Origin: a bacterium | GTDB taxonomy: Bacteria > UBA10199 > DSSB01 | Assembly (NCBI GenBank): GCA_035281585.1 | Contig: DATEDP010000046.1 | Coordinates: forward strand, 1-52,376 | Length of the DNA: 52,376 nucleotides | Reading direction: 5' to 3' | Shown here: one piece after another, positions 8,622-17,813 of the stretch | How positions within the stretch are numbered: position 1 is the stretch's first letter | Layout: every line of letters starts with the position of its first letter | The notes under the pieces: generated by a model | Database searches by the model: none | What the model was told of the DNA's origin: nothing | The model's input: only the letters and a program-made list of their open reading frames with translations | Program-made: the position numbers and the translations under genes

Positions 8622-9935
8622 TCACTCGTAGATCAACCGCTTGGCCTTGCCCTCGCTGCAGGGCAGGTGGGAAGCCCGGACGCCGGTCACTCGCATCTTC
8701 AAGCCGAAGCGCTGTTGCAGCTCCTCGGTCACCTTGGCCTCGACGGCCTCGGTGCGGGCCCGGCTGCGCAACACCTCCTCGACCAATTGAGCCTTGAGCA
8801 CCCAGGGCGATTCCTGGGCCGCCAAATCGGAGGTCGCCACGACTTGATAATTAGGCTGGACCCCTTCGGTTTCGAGGAGGACTTGCTCGATCTGGGAAAG
8901 GAAGACTTGGCCGTCGCCGATCCTCAGTTGGTCGTCGGCTCGGCCCCAAATCCGCTCGATCCGGCGGGAGCTGCGGCCGCAGGCGCAGGGCTCCTCGATC
9001 AGGCGGGTGCGGTCGCGGGTCCGGTAGCGCAGGACCGGCATCGCTTCCTTGGTCAGGGAAGTCAGCACCAGCTCGCCATAGGAGCCGGGCGGAAGCGGCT
9101 CGCCGCTGACCGGGTCCACGATTTCGGGAAGGAAGTGATCCTCGAAAACGTGCATGCCGCCGCCCTCAGGGCATTCCTGGGCGACGCCCGGCCCGATCAC
9201 TTCGCTCAACCCGTAGGTGTCGAAGGCGCGGACGCCGAGGCCTTGCTCCAGCCTGGCCCGCAAGGCCTCGCTCCAAAATTCGCCGCCGAAGATCCCGGCT
9301 TTCAGGGAGAGGGGGCGATGTCCGAGATCGCCGGCGATTTCTTGGAGAAGGGTTGCGGCGAAGCTGGGAGTGCAGAGCAAGACCTCGGTTCCGAGCTCGC
9401 GCATCCAAAGAAGCTGTTTTTCGGCATGGCCGTTGGAGGCCGGGATGACCGTCGCGCCGAGGCGCTCGGCGCCGTATTGAAAACCCGAGCCGCCGGTGAA
9501 CATGCCGTAGCCGTAGGCGATTTGGACCACGGTGCCGGCACGGACTCCGGCCGCCGCCAGGACCCGAGCCATCAGCTCGCTCCATAGCTCGAGGTCCTTG
9601 CGGCTGTAGGCCGTCAAGGTCGGACGTCCGGTGGTGCCGGAAGAAGCGTGAACCCGGGCCACTTGGTCGCGCGGCAGTGCCAATAGGCCGTAGGGATAAT
9701 GCTCGCGAAGGTCCTCCTTGGTCGTGAAGGGAATCGCCGGCAGGTCGGCCAAGCCCCGAAATTTTTCGGGCTCGAATCCCGCCGTCCACAACCGGGCCTT
9801 GTAGAAGGGCACGCGATGAGCGACCCGGTGGAGCAGCTCTGCCAATCGCTCTTCCTGGAGTTGGCGGAGGCGAGCGCGCGGCAGGCACTCCCGCTCCGGA
9901 TCCCCGACGTAGGAATCCTTGGAAAAATTCTCCAT
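8622..9935 (-). CDS. Phenylacetate-CoA ligase-like adenylating enzyme
   Basis: 437 residues from the ATG at 9935, the usual PaaK length. The frame extends upstream but would overlap the neighbouring gene, and AAGGGGA sits correctly before 9935. The ATP-binding motif ASSGTTGRPT is at residues 97-106 and the second core YGLSEVIGPG follows later. RYRTRDRTRL is the adenylation-domain Asp loop, and a C-terminal domain (GRADDQLRIGDGQVFLSQIE) closes the fold. CACGRSSRR is a Cys pair often seen in this family. It should form an acyl-CoA from an aromatic or related carboxylic acid via an acyl-adenylate; the substrate cannot be read from sequence. It lies 1 bp after the VOC dioxygenase-like gene, implying one operon. 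Confidence 0.85.
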   Translation of the reverse strand: MENFSKDSYVGDPERECLPRARLRQLQEERLAELLHRVAHRVPFYKARLWTAGFEPEKFRGLADLPAIPFTTKEDLREHYPYGLLALPRDQVARVHASSGTTGRPTLTAYSRKDLELWSELMARVLAAAGVRAGTVVQIAYGYGMFTGGSGFQYGAERLGATVIPASNGHAEKQLLWMRELGTEVLLCTPSFAATLLQEIAGDLGHRPLSLKAGIFGGEFWSEALRARLEQGLGVRAFDTYGLSEVIGPGVAQECPEGGGMHVFEDHFLPEIVDPVSGEPLPPGSYGELVLTSLTKEAMPVLRYRTRDRTRLIEEPCACGRSSRRIERIWGRADDQLRIGDGQVFLSQIEQVLLETEGVQPNYQVVATSDLAAQESPWVLKAQLVEEVLRSRARTEAVEAKVTEELQQRFGLKMRVTGVRASHLPCSEGKAKRLIYE

Positions 9936-9936
9936 G

Positions 9937-10590
9937 CTAGTTCCCCTTGTAGCTGAAGGAAGGCGGGGGAATTCCCCGAGAGGGCTTTCGCCAAACCGTC
10001 TTTTCTCCGCAATGGCCCCGGCTTTCCAACCAACGGCTGTAATCGGCGTAATACTGGTAAAGATCGTCGATATTCTGGACGTCGAAGCCATTGTAGGCGG
10101 TCCCTTCGGGGCCCAAGAGGCGCTGGACCAGCTCAAGGAAGGGGCCGTAAGGGGCTTGGGGCGCGACGAACATCTGGCGCAGCCGGGCTCCGGTGCCGTC
10201 CTTGTAGGTGAGGACCGGGGTCATGAAGTTCCAGCCCTGCGATTTCAGCTCGCCGTGCAAGGCCTCCATGTCGGCCTCGGGATTGATGTTGTAGGCGACG
10301 TGCTGGACCCCTTCGCCGTAGCGGCGGACGAATTCGTTGATCGGCGAGGCCGGATCTTCGCTGACCGACAGCCCGGTCATGGTCTCCCAGGGGTACTCGG
10401 CGGTTTTGCCGCTGACCAGCGCGATGTGCGAGGCCGGATACTTCAGCGTTTGGAGGCGGACCAGCTCGTCGAAGCCGAAAATCCTCCATTGCTGCAGAAA
10501 TCGCTCCTCCGATTCGAAAGCGCTGACATAGGTGACGTGATCGATGTGACGAATGGCTTTGAGGCAATCGTTCGCCGCTGAGAATTCCAT
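9937..10590 (-). CDS. VOC-superfamily, 4-hydroxyphenylpyruvate dioxygenase-like protein
   Basis: 217 residues from the ATG at 10590, chosen for its SD (AAGGAAGGG). Vicinal-oxygen-chelate features are present: IRHIDHVTYV with His18, GVQHVAYNI with His97 and FLELVQR with Glu153. These form the two-His-one-Glu iron facial triad of HPPD and related enzymes. It is much shorter than HPPD (~350-400 residues), so it holds a single two-module VOC domain. Substrate unknown. The adjacent CoA ligase suggests a shared pathway acting on an aromatic or 2-oxo acid, which is inference. A glyoxalase/bleomycin-resistance-type role is the alternative. Confidence 0.72.
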   Translation of the reverse strand: MEFSAANDCLKAIRHIDHVTYVSAFESEERFLQQWRIFGFDELVRLQTLKYPASHIALVSGKTAEYPWETMTGLSVSEDPASPINEFVRRYGEGVQHVAYNINPEADMEALHGELKSQGWNFMTPVLTYKDGTGARLRQMFVAPQAPYGPFLELVQRLLGPEGTAYNGFDVQNIDDLYQYYADYSRWLESRGHCGEKTVWRKPSRGIPPPSFSYKGN

Positions 10591-10620
10591 ACCCTTCCTT
10601 CTAACCCCGATGCTCGGCAA

Positions 10621-10649
10621 AATTTGGAAGAAGGGACGCTCGCTGTCAA
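10621..10649 (-). promoter_or_regulatory. Candidate promoter of the VOC/ligase operon
   Basis: On the minus strand, TTGACA (10649-10644) is separated by 17 bp from CAAATT (10626-10621). The predicted start lies about 25 nt before the ATG at 10590. The -10 is weak. Confidence 0.4.
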
Positions 10650-10863
10650 GCCGGCCCGGTGCCGGCACGGCCGGCGCGGCGGAAAAATTTGCGCGACAAT
10701 GCGACGGGAAAGCCAGGATTGGCGCACGTTTCCCGGCACTAATTGCCGCGAGCGAAATCTCTATCCGCGGCTCGGATTTTTTTCGGTCGTTTGCGGGCTG
10801 GCGAGGCCTTCCGGAAAAATCGGCTCGGCTCGGGCCGGCGACTTGTCCGGCAAATCCCTACTT

Positions 10864-11517
10864 CTAAAGCTCCGGGCTCCAGCGGATGGCCTCTCGGGTG
10901 AGCTCGCTCAAGGTTTCGATGTCGAGCTTCTTCTTGATCCGGGAGCAATAGGTGTCGATGGTTTTTCTCTCCAAGGAAAGCTTTTCCGCGATTTGCCGGA
11001 TGTTCAGTCCGGAGCCGATGAGCCGGAAGATCTGAAGCTCGCGATCGCTCAGCTTGCAAAATTGGTCATCGCTGCCGGCTTTTTTGTCCTCGCCATAATA
11101 ATAGAGCATGCGCTTGAGGATTTGGGGGCTGAGGTAGGTCTTGCCCTCCAGCACCCGGCGAAGTGCGGTTAGGATCTGGGCGGGGGCTTCTTGCTTGAGG
11201 AGATAGCCGTTGGCTCCGGCTCGCATGGCCCGATGGGCGAACATGGCGTCATTCCGGTTGGAAAATATTAAAATCCCGGAGCGGGGGCTCTTCTCCAATA
11301 TTTTGGGGATGAGGTCGACGGTGATGACGTCGTCGAGCAGCAGCTCGATGAGGACGATCCGCGGCTGAAGCCGTGCGGCCGATTCCAAGGCTTGAGCCGA
11401 GTTTCCGGCCTCGCCGGCAATTTTAAAATGCTTGCTGCCGTTGATGAGGGCGGCGACCCCATGGCGGACAATCGGCTGCGAATCCACCAGCAGCACGGTG
11501 GCTTTACCCGTTTCCAT
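10864..11517 (-). CDS. NarL/LuxR-type response regulator with Glu at the phosphoacceptor site
   Basis: 217 residues: an N-terminal receiver (about 5-125) and a C-terminal LuxR-type helix-turn-helix (about 150-212; LSDRELQIFRLIGSGLNIRQ, then IAEKLSLERKTIDTYCSRIKK). In the receiver the residue aligned with the phosphoacceptor Asp is Glu58 (QPRIVLIELLLDD, against the usual PDVVLMDL). The acidic pocket has a single Asp12 followed by Ser. The conserved Lys (GYLLKQEA) is kept. Glu at this site often mimics phosphorylation, so the protein may be constitutively active. No histidine kinase is nearby. Targets unknown; it is divergent from the mesaconyl-CoA hydratase gene. Confidence 0.88.
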   Translation of the reverse strand: METGKATVLLVDSQPIVRHGVAALINGSKHFKIAGEAGNSAQALESAARLQPRIVLIELLLDDVITVDLIPKILEKSPRSGILIFSNRNDAMFAHRAMRAGANGYLLKQEAPAQILTALRRVLEGKTYLSPQILKRMLYYYGEDKKAGSDDQFCKLSDRELQIFRLIGSGLNIRQIAEKLSLERKTIDTYCSRIKKKLDIETLSELTREAIRWSPEL

Positions 11518-11641
11518 GTTTGTTTGGGGGCCGAGCCTTTGTCCCCGCTATATCCTGAATTTATTAACCCGGGGTTTTTCTCGCATTAATTCCGGGCCTT
11601 GTCAACGTGGGTGGCGCTTGGGTGCCGGCTCTTTTTTAGCC

Positions 11642-11671
11642 TTTACATCGACTTTTTCGCTCTGCTAGCGA
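11642..11671 (+). promoter_or_regulatory. Candidate promoter of mch
   Basis: TTTACA (11642-11647), 18-bp spacer, TAGCGA (11666-11671) with TG two bases upstream (extended -10-like). It resembles the elements before mcd and ecm. Confidence 0.35.
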
Positions 11672-11701
11672 CCGGAGTCTCATCCGTAGAAAGGATCTTC
11701 C

Positions 11702-12862
11702 ATGTCGCTCAACATTCCGTATCCCCAGTTCAAAGAAAGCGCTCCCGGCCAAGCCGCCAATTTGGAGAAGGTGAAATATCCCCAATACGGCCGGGTTTTG
11801 GAAGACTTCAAGCCGGGGGCGGTGTTCTGCCATCCCCGGGGCGTGACGATTTATCCGGCCTTCGCGGTCGAGTTCGCCACCACCTTCATGGAGACCAACC
11901 CGCTCTACACCAACGCCGAGTTCGCCAAGGCCCACGGCTTTCGCGACTTGGTCGTTTCGCCCTTGATGGTGATGAACGTCGCGCTTTCGCTCGGCGTCCA
12001 GAACGACTCCGAGAAGGCCATCGCCAACCTCGGCTATTATAATGTTTGCTTCGTCAAGCCGGTCTATCCCGGCGATACCCTCCGCTCCTTGACCAAGGTG
12101 CTCGACGTCAAGGCCAAGGAAGGCAAGCCCGGCATCGTCACCATCCGCACCATCGCGCTCAACCAAAAGAACGAGCTGGTCCTGCAGTACGACCGCAAGA
12201 TCATGGTCGCCGCCGCCGGCAAGGAAAGCGAGCCGACCACCGTCGCCGGCCAGCCTTTCCCGGAGCAGGCCGAGCCGAGCGTCGAGATCCCGGCCGCTGC
12301 CGGCGCCTATCCGACCAACCTCACCGGGGTCGGCAGCTATTTCGAGAACTTCACCGTCGGCGACATCATCGTCCATGCCAACGGCCGGACCATCACCGAC
12401 GAGCATTTCCCCTGGACCTACCGCGTGATGAATACTCACCCGCTCCACTATGACCGGCTCTACTCGACCGCCCGCAGCGGCGCGATGAGCGGCGAGCCCA
12501 TCGTCTACGGCGGCTTGGTCTTTGCTTGGCTCGCCGGCTTGGCCAGCCGCGACACGACCGAGAATTCGCTGATCGATCTCGGCTACACCGAGGGCTATCA
12601 CACCCAACCGGCGGTGAGCGGCGACACGGTCTACGCGATCTCGCGGGTCTTGGCCAAAGAAGAGGGCCCCCAAGGCGTCCAGGGCGGGGTCGTCACCTTC
12701 CAACTGATCGGCGTCAAGAACATCCGGCCCAAAGAGGCCCTGGAAAAGTTCGGCGCCGACCTCTTCATCAAAGAGAACAACAAGAAGGATCTGGGCAAGG
12801 AGAAGATCCCCGAGAAGATCTTCGAGATCGAGCGCCGGCTCCTGATCAAGAGTCGACGCTGA
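11702..12862 (+). CDS. mch: MaoC-family double-hotdog hydratase, probable mesaconyl-CoA hydratase
   Basis: 386 residues with two hotdog modules. The N-terminal module (about 20-180) contains [16 protein letters not shown]. The C-terminal module (about 210-350) contains GRTITDEHF and NTHPLHYD, which fits the (R)-hydratase motif of MaoC enzymes. Mesaconyl-CoA hydratase (Mch, ~340-350 residues) converts mesaconyl-CoA to beta-methylmalyl-CoA. Architecture, length and the presence of mcd, ecm and ccr nearby favour this over a generic MaoC hydratase. The SD is AAAGGA. The gene stands alone, divergent from the response regulator and ending in front of a palindromic repeat. Confidence 0.8.
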   Translation: MSLNIPYPQFKESAPGQAANLEKVKYPQYGRVLEDFKPGAVFCHPRGVTIYPAFAVEFATTFMETNPLYTNAEFAKAHGFRDLVVSPLMVMNVALSLGVQNDSEKAIANLGYYNVCFVKPVYPGDTLRSLTKVLDVKAKEGKPGIVTIRTIALNQKNELVLQYDRKIMVAAAGKESEPTTVAGQPFPEQAEPSVEIPAAAGAYPTNLTGVGSYFENFTVGDIIVHANGRTITDEHFPWTYRVMNTHPLHYDRLYSTARSGAMSGEPIVYGGLVFAWLAGLASRDTTENSLIDLGYTEGYHTQPAVSGDTVYAISRVLAKEEGPQGVQGGVVTFQLIGVKNIRPKEALEKFGADLFIKENNKKDLGKEKIPEKIFEIERRLLIKSRR

Positions 12863-12876
12863 AGATCGATGATTTT

Positions 12877-13002
12877 CCCCCTTTGAAAAAGGGGGATCAA
12901 GGGGGATTTAAAGCGATTGCTGGGAGAAAAAAGCCTGGAAATCGAACCCTCGTTGCTTGGCAACGGTTTTCAAATCCCCCCTGCCCCTTTTTCAAAGGGG
13001 GG
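12877..13002. repeat. Palindromic repeat element, family A copy 1
   Basis: The left arm is CCCCCTTTGAAAAAGGGGG followed by AAGGGGGATTT; the right arm is AAATCCCCCC followed by CCCCTTTTTCAAAGGGGGG. The core GCCTGGAAATCGAAC recurs in the copy at 26887-27014. It fills the convergent mch/PRTase junction, where the folded RNA could end transcription from both sides (inference). Confidence 0.85.
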
Positions 13003-13009
13003 TAAGATC

Positions 13010-15676
13010 TTAAAGATCGAGGCCGGGCCCTTCGTCCTTGAAGAGCGACTCGCGTTTCTTCAAATGCTTGAGGAAGGCGGCTTCGTCCTCTTTCCGGTAT
13101 TCCTCGGTGATGTAGACCTTTCTGAATCCGGGCGGGACGTTTTCCAGATTTTGCCGGAAAGCCGGCAAGCCGAGGTAGAGGTTCAAGGCGGATGGCCGGT
13201 AGGGCTTGATTTCGGCGAGCAGGCTCCGCAGCGGCTCGCCCGAGTGGACGTCATCCTCGACGACCAGGACCTTCTTCCCGCGCAAGCGCGATAAATCGTC
13301 CAAAGCCTCGACCGGGCGCTTTCCGGCCGGATTGGCCTCGCCAATGTTCACCGCCAAAGTTTCCAAGCCCAGATCGTGGAAGATCGGCGCGTAGGCGAAG
13401 CCCTCCGGACCGACGATCAAGGCCAGCTCATGGCCTCGCTTGACCGTCTTTTGGGCGGCGTTGAAGGCGGCCACGTAGGAGTGAGGGCCGTGAACGTTCG
13501 CCAGGCCGTAATCCTCCGCGGCTTCGATGCCTTTTCCGTAGTAGCGGGCCCGGGCCAACTCGTCGACCGAGCCGACCGGAAAGACCGGATTGCTTCGAAG
13601 AATGTCGAATGCGTAGTTTTGAGCGTGGCCCGGATCGAATTTCAACGCGTCCCGGTAGCTTTGCACCACGCCTTCGAGGCGCATCATCATCGACGCGCGG
13701 ATTCTTAGGACCCCCGGCACCAAGGGATTCAGGGCGAAGAAGGCTCTTTCCTCCCTTTCCAAATAGGGTCGAGCCTCTTCTCCCAACAGCTCCTGCAGCT
13801 CCCGGCTGGCCCGGCGGAGCCTTCCCAATGGCGTGTTCAGCTTCTCGTGGGCGTGGTGGAAGATCGCCAAGGTCGAGGAGGGCGCTTCGATCTCGTTCGG
13901 GAAGTGAAGGGCAATGCCGCGATTCCGCAGCTCTTGGAGCGTCGACTGGCTGACGATCCTGGCAGGCTCATGGTTGAAGTAAGCTCCGACCGCCGCGGGC
14001 CGGTAAGGGGAGATCAAACGCAGGGCCTCTTCGATCGACGCGCCGCTGACGATGTCCTTGTCGACGAAAAGAATTCGCTTGCCCGCGATCTCCTCGGTTC
14101 GAACCTCGCCGACGAATTTCGAGGTCGGTTTTTTTCGGTTGTGGGCATGGATGTCGACGACCTTGACCGGAATATCCAAAAATTCGGCGACGCCGCCGGA
14201 GGATAGGCCGCCTTTGGCGATGGCCAGCACCAAGTCGTAAGAGGCAGCCAGCTGCTTCAAATTGGCGGCCGTGCGGTCCAGCATGAAGGTGTTCGGCTTG
14301 GGATAGCCGTGCTTGGCGGCAAATTCGCCGACTTGTTGGAAGACCGCCCGGTGCAGGCCCTGGAAGAAATCGGCATCTCGATCGGAGCTGCCAAAAGCCC
14401 GGTTGTAATCTTCCAACATCCAAAGCGCCAGGCGCCTGTGAGCATTTCCCTCCTCGACCACGTCGGCCAGGCGGCGAAGTCCCGGAAAATCCTGTAGCAG
14501 CGTGAAGATTTGATAGGCTTGGTAATACTCATGGGGCGGCTTCGAATATTCATCGAGCTGGCGGTGGGCCAGGGTGAGCAAAAACTTTTTCTCGGCGTCC
14601 GATAAAGCTTGCCGGCCCCGGCCGGCCATCTCCTGGACCAGCTGCCAAAGCACGGCCTGTTCCGAAAATTCCAATCCGGCTTTGATTTCCTCGATGCGTT
14701 TTTGAACCGGCTTCGGAGCCTCCTGGAGCAGTTTTCCCCGGAGGATCGTCTCTGGGCTCCCCAAGCCTTGCATCCTTAGGATTGGCGGGGCCGGGAATGC
14801 CGCGGGTCCGCCTGCCGGCGCCAAGCTTCGCCAGGCTGGAGCAAGCTCCCAGCCCGGTCCGCTCCGGCCCTCGCCGCGCCAATGCAGCTCCTGTTGGAAG
14901 GCCGCCCAACGCGGCCCCAAGGCCGAGCCGAGCAAGCGTCCGGCGACCTTGAAATGGAGGAGGGTGGTCAATCCTTCGGTCAGGGCCATGGCTCCATCGG
15001 CCGGCGGCCGGAGGCCGGCCCATTCTTCCAGCCGGTGGCCCAGCAGAATTCCGCCCAAAGTTGAAGCGGTGGTCAGACCCGGCCGGCTTCCGCCGGCCCA
15101 AGCGCCGAGCTTCAAGGCGCCCAAAGTGAGGAAGCTGGCGGCGGTTTCCTCGCCGAGAGCTTGCCGGCTCCAGTCCTGCTTTTCGCCGCCGGCGGCCCTG
15201 GCAGCTCGTGTGAAAGCCACGAAGCTCGGCGCTTCCAGGGCAAAGGCTCCGGTCGAGGCCAAGGCCCGGGCGCCGAAACTCCGCGAGGCGAGCCGGGAGA
15301 GCAGGGCCGCGCGGGTCAGCCCAAAGACGGCTTGAGAGCCGGCCATGGCGATGAGACCCGCGGGCGAGCTGGCTTCGCGGAAGAATTGCCGGCTCAGGAA
15401 TTCAGCCCGCTGGCCGAAAGCTCCACGGCCCTCGATCGCGGCGATTTCGCGCTCGGCTTGGCCGGCCAGCTCGGGGAAGGTTTCCGCGCTTTCGCTCTTG
15501 ACGATTTGAAAGATTCGCAGCGCCGCCGGCGTTTCGTTGCGGCCGAGCAGGCGGCGGCCGAGGGAGAGCAGGCCGCTCAAGCGCAGCTCGGGGTCGCTTT
15601 CGCGGTCCAAAGCGCGCAGCTCGCGGCGGACCGTCTCGGTCGGCCCGATTTTGTTCAACTTTTCCGGGAATTTCAT
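13010..15676 (-). CDS. Large protein with two phosphoribosyltransferase-like motifs
   Basis: 888 residues from the ATG at 15676 (purine-rich SD). I do not recognise the full architecture. The N-terminal third is Ala/Gly-rich and helical with hydrophobic segments (about 110-270). The C-terminal half has two units, each ending in a PRPP-loop-like motif: ILFVDKDIVSGAS (about 533-546) and VLVVEDDVHSGEP (about 801-814). Each is followed by a strand-rich stretch of the form Y-R-P-A-A-V-G-A-Y, as in type I phosphoribosyltransferase folds. The first motif has Asp-Lys instead of paired acidics, and the second has Glu-Pro where Ala-Thr is usual, so catalysis is uncertain. It may be a regulatory or nucleotide-salvage fusion. 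The stop lies just beyond repeat A1. Confidence 0.75.
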   Translation of the reverse strand: MKFPEKLNKIGPTETVRRELRALDRESDPELRLSGLLSLGRRLLGRNETPAALRIFQIVKSESAETFPELAGQAEREIAAIEGRGAFGQRAEFLSRQFFREASSPAGLIAMAGSQAVFGLTRAALLSRLASRSFGARALASTGAFALEAPSFVAFTRAARAAGGEKQDWSRQALGEETAASFLTLGALKLGAWAGGSRPGLTTASTLGGILLGHRLEEWAGLRPPADGAMALTEGLTTLLHFKVAGRLLGSALGPRWAAFQQELHWRGEGRSGPGWELAPAWRSLAPAGGPAAFPAPPILRMQGLGSPETILRGKLLQEAPKPVQKRIEEIKAGLEFSEQAVLWQLVQEMAGRGRQALSDAEKKFLLTLAHRQLDEYSKPPHEYYQAYQIFTLLQDFPGLRRLADVVEEGNAHRRLALWMLEDYNRAFGSSDRDADFFQGLHRAVFQQVGEFAAKHGYPKPNTFMLDRTAANLKQLAASYDLVLAIAKGGLSSGGVAEFLDIPVKVVDIHAHNRKKPTSKFVGEVRTEEIAGKRILFVDKDIVSGASIEEALRLISPYRPAAVGAYFNHEPARIVSQSTLQELRNRGIALHFPNEIEAPSSTLAIFHHAHEKLNTPLGRLRRASRELQELLGEEARPYLEREERAFFALNPLVPGVLRIRASMMMRLEGVVQSYRDALKFDPGHAQNYAFDILRSNPVFPVGSVDELARARYYGKGIEAAEDYGLANVHGPHSYVAAFNAAQKTVKRGHELALIVGPEGFAYAPIFHDLGLETLAVNIGEANPAGKRPVEALDDLSRLRGKKVLVVEDDVHSGEPLRSLLAEIKPYRPSALNLYLGLPAFRQNLENVPPGFRKVYITEEYRKEDEAAFLKHLKKRESLFKDEGPGLDL

Positions 15677-15751
15677 GCCCCTTGCCCTCTCCTTGAACCG
15701 CGAGCTTATCGGCGGAGCCGGGCCGGAGTTGTGGCGAGTTTCCATAAAGGG

Positions 15752-15782
15752 TTGGCGGAAGCGCCTGAAATTCCCCTATAAT
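15752..15782 (+). promoter_or_regulatory. Candidate promoter of the delta-60 repeat gene
   Basis: TTGGCG (15752-15757), 19-bp spacer and a perfect TATAAT (15777-15782), about 38 bp before the ATG. Confidence 0.45.
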
Positions 15783-15819
15783 TTGAGCGGCCGTCCAAGG
15801 CGGCCCTAACGGGGGGGAT

Positions 15820-17751
15820 ATGCGATACTTTACTTTCTTGGTTTTGGCCCTGCTGCTTCCGGCTGGGCCGGCCCAATCTTTTCCGGGCAATCTCGACTTC
15901 GATTTCGGCTTGGGCGGAATTGCCAGCACCGATCTCGGCAACGCTCTGGGCATCGGCCCCGAAAGCGAATCGGCCCGGGACTTGGCCATCTATCCCGAAT
16001 CCTCGGCCTTTGCCGGCAAAATCGTGATGACCGGGAACATCGGCGGCTTCGACGGCCGGGTCGTAGTCGCCCGTTACAATTCCGACGGCAGCCTCGATTC
16101 CAGTTATGGCGAAAACGGCGTCGCGTTGGTCGATCTTCCCGACGTCACTTTCGCCAACGCCTTGGCGATCCAGCCCGACGACAAGGTCGTGGTGGTCGGC
16201 GAGTTGGGCGTCCCGATGGCGGGCAACGACTCCTTTTTTCTGCGCTTCTGCCCCGACGGCAGCCTCGACGATGGGGTGAATTGCGGAGCCGGCGGCTTCG
16301 GCAGCGGCGGACAGGTTTCGCTCGACACGCCGGGCAACAACACCGACGAGGGCTTGAGCGACGTTTTGATCCAGCCCGACGGCAAGATCGTGGCCGCCGG
16401 CTCCAGCTCCGGGCCATCGAGCTTCGACTTCCTGGCGGTCCGGCTCTGCGCCGACGGCCAAGTCGATGACGGCGCCAATTGCGGGGCCGGCGGTTTCGGC
16501 AGCGGCGGCGTCGCCTTCCTCGACGTCACCGGCGAGAGCGACGAGGGCTTTGGCGTCGCCCTCCAGCCTGACGGCAAAATCCTGGTCGGAGGCCGCGGCG
16601 ACGGCTTCGGCGTCGGAGATATCGGCCTGGTCCGAGTCTGCGCCGATGGTAGCTTCGACGACGGCGCAAACTGCGGAGCCGGCGGTTTCGGCAGCGGCGG
16701 CATCGTCACCACCGATCTCGGCACCGACACCGATACCCTGAATCAAGTGGCGGTTCAGGAAGACGGCAAGATTCTCGGCGCCGGTTTCGCCTTCGATTCG
16801 GGCTCGGGTTTCGACTCCTCCGATTTCGTCGTCATTCGTTATTGCGCGAACGGCGAGCTCGACGAAGGCAGCAATTGCGGAGCGCCCGGTTTCGTCGCCG
16901 GCGACGGCTTCATCAAGGACGACCGATCCAACGCCGGCAACCAAGACCAGGCCACCGGACTTCAAATCCAATCCGACGGCAAGATTCTGGTCGCCGGCGG
17001 CTTCGAGGATGGATTCAGCTCCGACTTCTTTTTCCTCAACCGTTATCTGGAGGACGGAAGCCCCGATCCGGGCTTCGGCTTCGACGGCACCGTCGATCAG
17101 CTCGTCGATTTCAGCCGGGGCGCCGAGGAAATCGGGATCCAGTCCGACGGAAAAATCGTCCTCGGCGGCTTCGGCGCCGTCTCGGGCGGGAATACCAATT
17201 TTGTCTTGATCCGCTATTTGGGCGACAGCGCCGATCTCTCGATTCAGGTCACGGTTTCGCCGCCTTCGGCCCAGCCCGGCGATCCGCTGGTCTTCACGCT
17301 GAGCGCGGCCAACCTCGGCCCGGTTCCGGCCCCCAAGGTGAAGGTCAGCTTCAGCCTGCCGGCCGGAGCGACCCTGGTTTCGGCTCCGGGCTGCACCGGC
17401 GATGCCGCCTTGAGCTGCGAGTTGGGCGACCTCGGCGCCAATGCCGCGGCCGCACCGCTGGTCGTGACCCTGAGCTCGGCCAACGAAGGCGTGATCGCGC
17501 TGACCGCCGCCGTCAGCGGCGGGGTCACCGATCCGGTGCCCGTCAATGACCAAGCCACCGCTTTCGCGGTGGTTTCGGCGGCTCCCACCGGTGGTGGCGA
17601 CGGCGGCGGCGATTCCGAGCAATGCGACGACGGCGCCGACAACGACGGCGACGGCGAGATCGATTGCGGCGATTCCGATTGCGTCTTCAGCCCGGTTTGC
17701 GAGGGGACCGTCGGCGGAGGCGGTTGCAGCCTCAATCCGCGGGCTCGCTAA
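15820..17751 (+). CDS. Secreted delta-60 repeat protein with DUF11-type domain and a truncated Gly/Cys tail
   Basis: 643 residues. A signal peptide (to about residue 19) precedes about eight delta-60 repeats of the form IQPDGKIxVAG...RxCADGxxDDGxNC, which are beta-propeller-like. A DUF11-type domain (DLSIQVTVSPPSAQPGDPL) covers about 470-590. An Asp-rich segment (CDDGADNDGDGEIDCGDSDC) resembles the Ca-binding linkers common in myxobacterial surface proteins. The end is VGGGGCSLNPRAR. The Gly/Cys sorting motif matches the proteins at 27682 and 34313, but the transmembrane segment and most of the Arg cluster are missing. The SD is a G-run directly before the ATG. The frame gives no downstream rescue of the missing tail. 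Confidence 0.85.
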   Translation: MRYFTFLVLALLLPAGPAQSFPGNLDFDFGLGGIASTDLGNALGIGPESESARDLAIYPESSAFAGKIVMTGNIGGFDGRVVVARYNSDGSLDSSYGENGVALVDLPDVTFANALAIQPDDKVVVVGELGVPMAGNDSFFLRFCPDGSLDDGVNCGAGGFGSGGQVSLDTPGNNTDEGLSDVLIQPDGKIVAAGSSSGPSSFDFLAVRLCADGQVDDGANCGAGGFGSGGVAFLDVTGESDEGFGVALQPDGKILVGGRGDGFGVGDIGLVRVCADGSFDDGANCGAGGFGSGGIVTTDLGTDTDTLNQVAVQEDGKILGAGFAFDSGSGFDSSDFVVIRYCANGELDEGSNCGAPGFVAGDGFIKDDRSNAGNQDQATGLQIQSDGKILVAGGFEDGFSSDFFFLNRYLEDGSPDPGFGFDGTVDQLVDFSRGAEEIGIQSDGKIVLGGFGAVSGGNTNFVLIRYLGDSADLSIQVTVSPPSAQPGDPLVFTLSAANLGPVPAPKVKVSFSLPAGATLVSAPGCTGDAALSCELGDLGANAAAAPLVVTLSSANEGVIALTAAVSGGVTDPVPVNDQATAFAVVSAAPTGGGDGGGDSEQCDDGADNDGDGEIDCGDSDCVFSPVCEGTVGGGGCSLNPRAR

Positions 17752-17813
17752 AATAATCGGCCGTCTCGCGGCGGCAAAGGCTATAATCAAGGCCGTCCGA
17801 TCCTGGAGGCTTT

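Noticed and set aside
9936-10136. N-terminal extension of the CoA ligase into the VOC gene
   Set aside because: Residues before MENFSKDS match nothing in PaaK-type enzymes, and an SD sits exactly before the ATG at 9935.
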